From Amaurobius ferox (taxonomy: Eukaryota; Arthropoda; Arachnida; Araneae; Amaurobiidae): a stretch of DNA of 64,000 nucleotides. The notes beneath the pieces were generated by a model that was not told where the DNA came from, searched no databases, and worked only from the letters and a program-made list of their open reading frames with translations. The stretch is taken from positions 51,243,275 through 51,307,274 of the forward strand of contig OX578146.1 of the NCBI GenBank assembly GCA_951213105.1, written 5' to 3'. How positions within the stretch are numbered: position 1 is the first letter of the stretch; every line of letters begins with the position of its first letter. A program made the translations under genes and the position numbers. Positions 1-9,384 of the stretch are shown one piece after another.

Positions 1-255
1 GACAACTATTTTTATACCATTAACGTCAATACTGCAGTTCAATCAAATTCTCCCATCTTCAAAAAGCTAAGCACGCGCCCTGTAAATCTGATATAACTCA
101 AAAAGTTTTGCTTTGACAACGAATTTCGCAAGAAGATTATAATTTGAGTAATATATTTATTCATGGGTGTAATAATTAAATTAACGAAAATATTAAAGTA
201 TAATTTTTAATCTTTAAGTGGTAGTTAAGTTTTAGGTAAGTTTTTTACCTTTCAC

Positions 256-346
256 ACACACTACATTTTTTTTTTCGGCCGTCCAAACAGTTGCTCCTAG
301 TCCTTTGGACGAGTCGGACGGTCTGGGTCTTCAACACACTACATTT
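256..346 (+). mobile_element. 5'-truncated SINE 3' end with 13-bp target duplication
   Basis: The insert at 269-333 matches the 3' tail of the SINE seen in full at 712-1001: it begins with the CCGTCCAAACAG motif and ends with GTCGGACGGTCTGGGT then TTCA. It is flanked by identical 13-bp direct repeats, ACACACTACATTT, at 256-268 and 334-346. The middle (about 292-312) differs from the other copies, so it may be a diverged subfamily. The duplication shows the truncation happened at insertion, as expected for target-primed reverse transcription. No internal promoter remains. Confidence 0.85.
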
Positions 347-711
347 GGAAAAAGATTTGTGTGCCATGCAAACGAACTAAACAAGCCTTAATACAGGATG
401 TGATTGACCTCCCTTGGCTTTGACAGAAACTTCGCATCAAAGTTTCATCCCTTCAACCAGAACTATGTGATCCAGCGCAGAAAAGGGCAATAGCTGCAAT
501 TCCTTTAGAAGGGCAGTTTTCAACGTAGATCTACAATGTGCAGTTCTTAGGGAGTAGTTGAAAGGGGTAGATGGACAGAAACAGCTCTTTCAGGGGCATC
601 CCAAAGATTTTCGATGCGACATAAATATACATAAACACACATAAACACATAAAAAGCATATACACATACATATACACACATAACACACACACATACACAC
701 ATATAGTGGCG

Positions 712-1001
712 GGCGCGGTAGCCCATTGGTTAGCGCGCTGAAGTTGCACTCGGTAGGCACGGGTTCGATTCCAGCCACTGCCAAAACTGCCGCCGTGTTC
801 ATGCGGAGTACGATCACGTTAAACATGTGGGTCCGAAAGTCCTTCCGAGAGGTTGGTGGTACGGTAAGGAGGGTACGGTCCCTGTGGATGCCTCCCCCAC
901 TGGGTTCCGGTCTAAATTGGGTGGCACTTCCCGACCGTCCAAACAGTTACCTTACACCTTTCTGGTAGGTCGGACGGTCTGGGTTTCAACAATCAACAAC
1001 A
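712..1001 (+). mobile_element. tRNA-headed SINE, full length
   Basis: A 290-bp element. The tRNA-like head has a Pol III A box TAGCCCATTGG at 719-729 and a perfect B box GGTTCGATTCC at 762-772. The body (about 781-980) is shared with the copies at 29448, 33953 and 24712. The tail is CAA-rich (987-1001). Near-identical flanks ACACATATAGTGGCG (697-711) and ACACATACAGTGGCG (1002-1016) match at 14 of 15 positions and are the target duplication. It is non-coding and would need a LINE partner for movement. Both promoter boxes are intact, so transcription is possible. I see nothing proving recent activity. Confidence 0.9.
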
Positions 1002-1500
1002 ACACATACAGTGGCGTAGCGAGGGTGTAGAGCGTCCGGGGACATAGATAAATTTGCAGCCATTCTAAAATATTGTGCAATAGAATATGCCGGAACAATT
1101 AATTATACGTTAATTAATCACGCACAATCTTTATTCAAGCATACACTTTTTAATTGTTAATCATTTTACCTTATTTTAGATCAAATCAGGATCGATGTTT
1201 TGTACATTCTGTACATTACCTACGATTTACCAACCTTTTAAATAAAGCCTGCGAAAAATGTTCTAATAAACAAGTGGAAGTGGCCTTCAAAATGGTTCAG
1301 GGCTTCAGCAAAACTACTTCCTATAAAAATATCTTCTAAAAATGCCCAAAGTGCCCAAAGTGAAAATGGCTACAAAAGTGAAAATGGCTCTGGACTCAAC
1401 GCTTACTTTGGAAGAGATACGCCAATGGTTTTACAATCCATTATTCAAAACTATATACAATCTTCACTTTTGCTCACTAAGAAAACAATACCAGTTTTTT

Positions 1501-1935
1501 TACTTTCCTTATATACAATAATGTATAAGGAAAGTATTGTGACGGGGTCGAAAATTCGAATTCAAGTTTACGACGGGAGAGCACGTTTCAAGCATCCCTG
1601 ATCACGAATCGAACATTTTTGAGGTGATGTCTGTGTTTGTGTGTGTGTGTGAAAGTATGTGTGTGTGTGCGTGTGTGTGAAAGTATGTGTGTGTGTGTGT
1701 GTTTACTGTTTCTACGTAGAGAGTCAAACGATTTATATTTCAATGACGTCATTTGAATAAAGTTCATTTTTTTATGAAGTTTAAAGTTTTCAAGTAAAAT
1801 AAATTATTGTAGTTTTGTGATAATTAAAAAAATATCACCGATGAATGTATCGCATTTTAGAGATGTTTAAATAAAATTGCATTTCAGCGGAAAAGTGTTT
1901 CATAATCAATGCTTTATGCATGATTGATCTTTCTT
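1501..1935 (-). mobile_element. A/C chimeric element: A hairpin end joined to C end
   Basis: Positions 1501-1710 are the hairpin half of family A: TACTTTCCTTATA palindrome, the GACGGGGTCGAAAATTCGAA block and a GT-rich microsatellite. From about 1713 the sequence switches to the opposite half of family C, ending at CAATGCTTTATGCATGATTG and TCTTTCTTG. The join falls at the edge of the microsatellite. On the minus strand it reads as a C 5' end plus an A 3' end. It could be a real hybrid element or one element truncated beside another. Confidence 0.6.
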
Positions 1936-2659
1936 GTTATTGTATGTATCACGGAGGTAAAGGGTCACTCTTTTACTCCATGATATGGATTTCATTTCGT
2001 CACGTTCTTCTGGGAATCCTGTCAAAAAAATGATAAAGTAGTGAAGCTTAATGTTGCACTCAATTTTATTTAACTTTTGTACAACAATGCGATTCATATC
2101 CAGTGGCGTAGAAAGAGTGTAGAGCGCTCGGGGACATAGACAAATTTGCGCCCGTTCTAAAATAGGATGCAATGGAATATATTGGAATAATTATGCGTTA
2201 ATCAATCATGTATCATCTTTATTCAAGCATACACTTTCTAATTGTTTATCATTTTCAAGCATAATTTTTAATTGGTTTAATTGTTGTTTTTTAAATATAA
2301 ATTTTAGTTTTCTGTTGGAACGATTTTAATTTTCAGATGTAAATATTGATGAAATATAAAATATACAAAGTTATCATTTTTTAAGTGTTATATACATGTA
2401 TATTTTTAGCATGAGTTAGAGTAAAAACATCTTTTCTAGAAATTGCATAATATGGGAGAACTAAGAAACAAAAAAATGCAAATACATTAAATCAAATTAC
2501 AAAATTGTTACAAATATATCTGAATGAAAATTAAAATTTAAAAAAAAAAGCCTATTTTGTTTAAAATGTGAAATTTGCTTTCTGGCGCCCCTTCCTACAT
2601 CGGCGCCAGGGACCAGATGCCCCCCTTTGCCCCCCTCTCATGACGCCACTGCACACATA

Positions 2660-3061
2660 AACACACAGGCGAATATTTTTCCAAAAGTGGTCGAAGTGAG
2701 ATTAGGTGTTTACCTGACAAAATTTCGGAAAACAATAATTTCTCTATACAATAAAATGAGAATGCGAAATACAGGAGATTTTATTTTTTTTTTATTTTTC
2801 ACATTACTAAAATCTTTTTATTATTCTACAAATTCGATGCGATAAAAATACCAATCTGGAAGAGATAGATAGCTAGTCAACTATGCGATAGATTCAAGAT
2901 CTTGGAGGAGGAATTGCGTCTAGCGTGGTAACAAGGATAATGCGAAAAGCATCCCCGGACCAGGCGCTATGTCGATATGGAGGCGCCGAATCACTTCCAT
3001 CTCCATCTATACCAAAGTTTAATATAAAGTTGCGCCGTCAGCGCGGCGTCCAATTAAAAAT
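2660..3061. other. Unassigned AT-rich spacer
   Basis: No recognisable gene or repeat boundary. A moderately GC-rich patch at 2930-3050 does not keep a convincing coding frame. Confidence 0.4.
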
Positions 3062-3380
3062 GTCAATATATGATGTCATTTCAGGTATGTTTCGTTGGCT
3101 GCTTCGTTGCGAAATTACAGAAGGTTTTTGATTTAATTTTTTTTTTTTTTTGTCAAATTTTTGTAACATAATTGAATTAATATAAGATGTCATTGAGAGA
3201 TGCCTCCGTCGATACTTCGTTGCCAAATTACAGAAGGTTTTTGATTTAGTTTTTTACTTTCCTTATATACATAATGTATAAGGAAAGTATTGTGACGGGG
3301 TCGAAAATTCGAATTCGAGTTTTCGACGGGAGAGCACGTTTCAAGCATCCCTGATCACGAATCAAACATTTTTAAAGTGA

Positions 3381-3411
<31 letters not shown>

Positions 3412-4830
3412 CAGTGAGTCTGTGGAGACGATAACTGACGAACGAATGGACCGATTCGAACCAAATTTGGTACAAAAATCACAATCCGTAAACACTGGAA
3501 GCCTATTGTTTTTATACGTAATCGAATGTCCAGAACCACCCTAAATTTTCGAATGAAATTTTGAAAAAATAGTCAAAAAATCAAAACCGCTAATAAAGTT
3601 ACGCAAATAGACATTTCTTATGTAATTTTTCATTAGAAAACGATTGGCATAAATTTTAGAACGCTAACATGAACCGTTCTTGAGATATTGTACATTTTTC
3701 AAAAAAAATATGAAAAAGTCACATAAAAAAAATTCCTATTGAGAAACATGTTCACTTTTCATATGTAATACCATGCGATAAATTGAGTGACATCATTCTC
3801 GTGGATCTAGCTCATTCCATTCATGAAAAAATATACTTTGAATAATACTTTTGTATTTGAACGCCAATAGTCATTTATCTGCTGTAAGAATAACTTTTTT
3901 TTTAGTGCATAACACTTGGCGAGATTTTGGCGACGAATTTGGCGGAATGTCGCCAACTTGGCGACTTTTTGAAATGTTGCCAAATTAATGAAAATCTCGC
4001 CAAATGGATAAAAATGATGCTAAATCAATGAAAATGACGACTAATTGTCGAAAATTCAATATCTTGGAAAGAATATTAGTATCTACTATAAGAAAAACCT
4101 ATTTTTTTACTGTAAAAGTAGTAAATTCATTACATTATATAAGGAAAGTCATGTGTTGCCCACATCAGATTTTTTTTCTTGTCAAATTTTTGTAACATAA
4201 TTGAATTAATATATGATGTCATTGAGATCCTCTGCTCGATGCTTCGTTGCCAAATTATAGAAGGATTTTGATTTATTTTTTTTTTCTTGTCAAATTTTTG
4301 TTGAATTAATATATGATGTCAGTGAGAGATACTTTGTTGCCAAATTATGGAAGGTTTTTGATATAATTTTTGTTTCTTGTCAAATTTCTGTAACATAATT
4401 GAATTAATATATGATGTCATCGAGATTCTTCGCTCGATGCTTCGTTGCCATATTATAGAAGGATTTTGATTTAATTTTTTTCTTGTCAAATTTTTATAGA
4501 ATTAATATATGATGTCATTGACAGATGCTTCGTTACCAAATTATGGAAGGTTTTTGATTTAATTTCTGTTTCTTGTCAAATTTTTGTAACATAATTGAAT
4601 TAATATATGATATCATTGAGAGATGCTTCGCTTGATGCTTCGTTGTTCAAATTACAGAAGGTCTTTGATTTAGATTTTTTCTTGTCAGATTTTTGTAGCA
4701 TAATTGAATCAATATATGATATCATTGAGAGATGTTTTGCTCGATGTTTCAGTTGCCAAATTACAGAAAGTTTTTGATTCAATATTTTTTTCTTGTCAAA
4801 TTTTTGTAACATATTTGTTTTAATTAACTT
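3062..4830 (+). repeat. About 100-bp satellite, interrupted by element A1
   Basis: Units contain CTTGTCAAATTTTTGTAACA, then AATTAATATATGATGTCATTG, then a TGCTTCGTTGCCAAATTA segment and GAAGGTTTTTGATTTAATTT followed by a T-run. Units lie at 3062-3254 and 4172-4830 with variable spacing (about 90-110 bp); some lose the GTAACATAATTG part. The array is split by an A element whose ends sit in the T-run of one unit. Short ORFs here repeat with the units and are not genes. Confidence 0.85.
3255..4171 (-). mobile_element. Family A Helentron-like element, copy A1
   Basis: The left side starts with a 35-nt palindrome (3255-3289; arms TACTTTCCTTATA and TATAAGGAAAGTA). A conserved GGGTCGAAAATTCGAATTCG block, a GT microsatellite (3385-3410) and CG-poor non-coding DNA follow. 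The other end is GGAAAGTCATGTGTTGCCCA then CATCAGAT. In the Helentron sense it reads on the minus strand, starting TCTGATGTGGGC and ending in the hairpin. It lacks flanking duplications beyond a T-run and codes for nothing. Copies at 41865, 43398 and 55023 are near full length. The Helentron assignment is inference; the repeat family is directly visible. Confidence 0.75.
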
Positions 4831-6965
4831 GTACAATTGCACAAGTTGTATCAAACAAATAGAAACTTCTGTTTAGTGAGATATTAATTAATTTTTCTCC
4901 ATAGACTTAACATTATCTGACTTTTGACCTCAGAAATCACAGTACGCAGATCGAAATTTAAAATTCGAATTTCACAGTCATGACCCAAATAAGATCAGTT
5001 CAAGCTGTGTACAAAATTTTATTGGTATACGATGGACGTATTCAATGTTCAGAAAATTTATAAATAAACTTAATAGAATATACATAGTGATTCAAAACTA
5101 AGTTCAAACTTTTAGGGGAGTTAGAGAAAGACATGCTTTGCGGGTTGTTTCTATTTGATTTGTTTTTTTTTTTTGTGATCTCTATCTTATCTAAAAATTT
5201 GCACGTAGAGTTTTGAATCACCCTGTATAAAATTATTTTGTTGATTTTAGTTATGTGCAAAGATGAATGTAGAAGAAAAAAAAACCCTAATGCTACTTTA
5301 ATTCATAAAAATTCATAATTTTAACACATTTGGATAAATAATCATCATACGAACATTTCGGAACGAACTTGAGTATTTGGGTCTGACCGGGGCTGGGTTA
5401 TACATTCATAAATTTCTTCGAGGGCCGAGTTCGCACACGCCGAAAATTAAAGCGGATTAAAGTCAGAAATTTTGGCCCTTGCAGGTAGGTCACTCACATA
5501 CACTTCACCTATTTCGATTATATACAACTGATTTGATGAGTGTAATTTTTTTCAGGCGATATCCCGCCCACAAAGCAACAGCAAATAACTACTGTATCCT
5601 TTTCGCCTACGATTATCAGAATCGCAGATAGAAAGCTTCCTCTACTTCGTGTTTTTAGTCGCGCGTGCTGAGATAAAAAGTCGAAGTAGAGCTTTTTCTT
5701 TTATTTTTTTATCCTGAATATTTCGCGTTGTGTTGTCATTATTCTGTTGCGCGCTCTGCTCGTCGTCTGTGTGAGGATTACGAAACTTAAACGGGAAAGT
5801 GGCGAATGTCAACACTTCATCAATTCCGTCATACTTTCTCGGAATTCTGTTCAATTTATATTAGACTTCAAAAATAGGAATATGTTAGTTAGAATGACAT
5901 TTCACATGCGTAGGAGTTACACACACACACATATATATATAATATTTACTATAATAATCCAGGCAAGAGACATTTCACGTTATCAAAATTTACTTTATTA
6001 TATGACACTCATAAAATACACTTAGTTACACAGGCCGGCCGAGCTGCGGCAACCAGTTCTCTCTCTCAAGAAATCTCAATGCCGTCTGCGTTGGTTCACA
6101 CACAATGTACAGTTACATCAGAAGGGGAGGGACTTCAGGCCTGGGACAAATGCTGCCTTCACGTTCTAAAGGCTTTAAAAATGTGATGGTGAAGCAGTTT
6201 CATATGATAAAGTTTACGCAGAAATTAAGATTAAGGTCCATATGTGGTATGGTCGAGGAAAAGAGAAAGTGCTGGCAGACTTTGTTAATATTAGTTGCGT
6301 GGGATTGAATTTAATATAGCTGCAATACGTGCTAGACATGAAATAGGAATTTGGAATAATAATTATGAAAGAAAAGAGTGCGTTGGGAAAGGCTTAAAAT
6401 TTCTGTATCATATTACTTCCAGTCTCTATGGTCTGGTTCATTCCATCGCGGTATTTCGCGTGGTAAGCATTCAAACTGGATCACGTGGTGGACTCCCATG
6501 AAGATTATTCACGCTGGCGGCCTTCAGACTTGTTAGTTGCCACTCCCCCCCCCCTTTTTTTTTTTTGCATTTGTGCGCTATATTTTTCATGATTTTGTGG
6601 TATTTTATATTTTTATGTTGCATTTTGTCCTCTTTGGTCTTTTTTCTGTTAATTTCGTTTATTCTGTTGTTGGGCACAGATTGCATAAAATTTTAACCAC
6701 GTGTTTTTATGCAATCATAGAAACAACGGATTTCAGTATATCTGTCTAGAATGTGCCTCTGAAGACGTTTCTGGCAGATGTACTTACTTTTCATTGATTT
6801 ATTTTCCTTGTCCTAGCTTATCCGTGCTCTACTTTTCCACCCTTCCTCGTTTCCTTTTACTTTCTGTTATTGAATAGACGTTATTATATTGCCCGTGGTT
6901 TGATACTATGTTTACTGATTTGCACTCATGCACATTCGTTTTTATTATTTTAATATATGTATTAA

Positions 6966-7029
<64 letters not shown>

Positions 7030-7113
7030 TGAAAGATTTTAATCGAAAATTATGCATAAACTACTGTAAGATATATATATATATATATACTCCATCTCAC
7101 CTCCATTTAAAAA
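4831..7113. other. Unassigned spacer with an AT microsatellite
   Basis: I find no gene. A higher-GC patch at 5390-5700 has splice-like GCAG/GTAGGT (about 5484) and TTTTTTTCAG (about 5555), but no open frame joins across them. Dinucleotide AT tracts lie at 6969-7026 and 7070-7089. C- and T-runs occur at 6545-6566. Confidence 0.4.
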
Positions 7114-8027
7114 AATCTAATGGTGTCAGTATATGGCTTTTCCGATATAATGCAATGAATTTACTTTTTTCACAGTGAAAAAATGATGTATAAGATCCAC
7201 GTGCGTCACAAAGTTTTTAATGTTGAGTTGTACATTTGGCGTTTTTCTGGATGATAACGAATAAAATTATTCCGAAGTAACCAATGAACTTATATTTCAG
7301 GCAGCTCTAAATTGATAATTATCAATATTGATAGCATTCGCAATAAGCAATAGAGCCCAGTTAATTATTAAGTCCATAGATATTTTAATTAATTCACACA
7401 TATTTTAATTAGTTCATAAATATTTTAATAGTTAATAAATATTTTAATATTTAAAATTAAATATTTAAATAAATAGTATTAAATCTTAAATAAATAGTAT
7501 TAAAGTATACGTACTTTAATAGTTAATTCATCTGGGACGAAATTTCGCCATGTTGGCGATATTTAGCTAAATGAGCCACTAAGTAAGTTCGCAAATTAAT
7601 CGTCAAGCGTTACAGACAAATGGAGCGAAGAGCATTTTTTATATATAAATGACTGTTATCGAATTGTTAAACGCCAAAATACAAAATTATTACACTGAGT
7701 ATCTTAAATGGAACGAACTAGATCCACGACGCTAAAAATTTATCGCATATGAAAGGTGGACATATTTTACAACTGTTAATATTTTTTTTAATTTTATGAG
7801 ATTTTGATAAATTAATTTATAAATAGCAATATCTCGAGAGCGGTTCATGTTACGGACGCACACACACATACTTACACACACACTGACACACGGACATTAC
7901 CTCAAAAACTATCGATTTGAGTGCAGGTATGCTTTAAACGGGTTCTTCCGTTGAAAACTCGAATTCGAATTTTCGACCCCGTCACAATACTTTTCTTATA
8001 CATTATAATATGTATGTAGGAAAAGTA
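7114..8027 (-). mobile_element. Family A element, diverged copy A6
   Basis: It opens with ATCTAATGGTGTCAGTATAT, a decayed form of the family start, and closes with a decayed hairpin around GTCACAATACTTTTCTTATA to GGAAAAGTA. In between it keeps the CATGTTGGCGATATTT block, the TAGATCCACG block, TATCTCGAGAGCGGTTCATG, a CA-rich tract (7858-7895) and the CGAATTTTCGACCCCGTCA block. It is non-coding. The divergence suggests an older insertion than A1-A4. Confidence 0.7.
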
Positions 8028-8112
8028 AAATTTATCCTCCATTTATTTTTACGTTTCTTATAACCTATATTATATAAATAAATTATTACATGTTGTTATA
8101 TATGTAAAAATA

Positions 8113-8195
8113 TAGAACCCTAATTAATAAAGAACCCTAATCATATAGAACCCTAATTAATAAAGAACCCTAATCATATAGAACCCTAATTAATA
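8113..8195 (+). repeat. Short AACCCTAAT tandem repeat
   Basis: About five short units alternating AGAACCCTAATTAATAAAG and AGAACCCTAATCATAT. The CCCTAAT core resembles telomere-like motifs only by chance; units are irregular and few. Confidence 0.75.
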
Positions 8196-8217
8196 AAGAT
8201 ATAATACAAAGTATATG

Positions 8218-8490
8218 CAAAAGGAAAGTACTGTGCAGGGAACAAAAATCTAACCATCGGATTTTGCTGGATCTACACGTTTAAAGCATTCATTAATGGA
8301 AATCAACCATTTTATTAATGACATCCGTGTGTCTGTTTGTGAGTTTGTAGAAGCGATAACTTTGGAATAAATTTAGGGCATCTATTGGAATTTGTTTCGA
8401 TTATTGCAAATATCTTCTCTTAGGGATCAAATTATGATCTGTGCAAGATGGAAATCTGATAATTAGGTCCAGTGACAGATTTCACTGCAT
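8218..8490 (+). mobile_element. Hairpin-side fragment of another A/B-related family
   Basis: AAAAGGAAAGTACTGTGCAG followed by ATTTTGCTGGATCTACACGT and GACATCCGTGTGTCTGTTTG parallels the hairpin-side layout of families A and B (GGAAAGTATTG, then a TACACGTTT block, then CGTCTGTGTG). It is clearly related but diverged. The other end is not visible before B1 begins at 8667. Confidence 0.5.
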
Positions 8491-8666
8491 TTCCATCAAA
8501 ATCTCGGATTTGACAGTTCTGGGTAAACAGTTATATTTTTTTCCCCCGAATGCATTATTTTCGAGTTAGGAAATAATAAATAAAACTTTTTATTTTTTTT
8601 GCTCAGGCATTTTCAAATGGCTGAATGAATTCTTTTCAATGGTAGATATATATCGCAATAAGATAA

Positions 8667-9302
8667 ATCTGATGTGGCCAGCACATGATTTTCCCTGAAG
8701 ACTCATATTCACGTTCTCTTTATTTCTTCAATTATTCATTATATTGAGTTTAATTGCACGAAATGACACCCATAATTATTTGAAATTCCACTGAATTTGC
8801 ACTTTTAATGCAATTTCCGTTCTCATTTGGTAACTGGATTTATTTTCAAAGGTGGCGTAGCGAAAATGCGAAAAAACTAAAATATCTCGAGAACGGCTAG
8901 TCCTAGTGTAATGGGGTTGGTCTTATTCTTTTCATCGTTAAACATTAAGTATAAAATAAGCACTTGACTGATATATTTAAGCATACATAGTTTTTTATTT
9001 TAGGTTTTGACGACTTTTGCGGGACATTTTGCAAGAAAACGCAGGTTATTTTTTTTTCGAATCGTACCAAAACCTAATCAGCGCCAGGGTCACATACAAG
9101 TGATTTACATACCAAATTTTATGAAATTTTATCCATTTGTTTTTGAGTTAGAGTAGATACATACATTGCACACAGACAGACACACATACAGACCCCGCTG
9201 TAAAAATGGTTTTTTCATAATCTAGAGGTGTCAAAACGTGTAGATAAGTCGAAAATTCGAGTTGCCCTATACATTACAATGTCGTGTATTGCAGGGAAAG
9301 TA
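8667..9302 (-). mobile_element. Family B Helentron-like element, copy B1
   Basis: Starts ATCTGATGTGGCCAGCACAT with GATTTTCCCTG just inside. Keeps AAAGGTGGCGTAGCGAAAAT, TATCTCGAGAACGGCTAGTC, TTTTGCGGGACATTTTGC, a CACACAGACAGACACACA microsatellite and the TGTCAAAACGTGTAGATAAG block. It ends in a palindrome closing with GCAGGGAAAGTA. Non-coding. B differs from A by CCCT in place of CCTTATA at both ends. Confidence 0.75.
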
Positions 9303-9384
9303 AAAAAGACGAATTCCCTGATAAAAATATCTGGTCACTAATCATGGACGCATAATCATATGCATAATAATATACACAGTTCCT

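Larger units (their letters stand above)
704..2651 (+). mobile_element. hAT-like TIR element carrying nested insertions
   Basis: The left end CAGTGGCGTAG (copy at 1009) and right end GACGCCACTG (2642-2651) are imperfect inverted repeats in hAT style. A SINE entered 8 bp inside the left end and duplicated it, leaving the outer left end at 704-711. Outside both ends lies the same 8-bp sequence, CACACATA, at 696-703 and 2652-2659, the duplication length expected for hAT. The first 150 bases recur at 2101-2250, so either the element has an internal duplication or a second copy landed in the first. The interior holds pieces of A (1501-1710) and C (1713-1935). No transposase frame is visible. Confidence 0.6.

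Noticed and set aside
712..785. Functional tRNA gene
   Set aside because: A and B boxes are present, but cloverleaf pairing is poor and it runs into the SINE body without a terminator.
3385..3410. Candidate CRISPR-like or regulatory arrays in the tandem repeats
   Set aside because: The spacers are themselves repeated and the sequence is eukaryotic; these are microsatellites and satellites.
5484..5557. Small intron with GCAG/GTAGGT and TTTTTTTCAG
   Set aside because: No open frame continues across the proposed exons.
8113..8195. Interstitial telomere repeat (CCCTAA-like)
   Set aside because: Units are irregular and contain long AT spacers, unlike the TTAGG arrays of arthropods.
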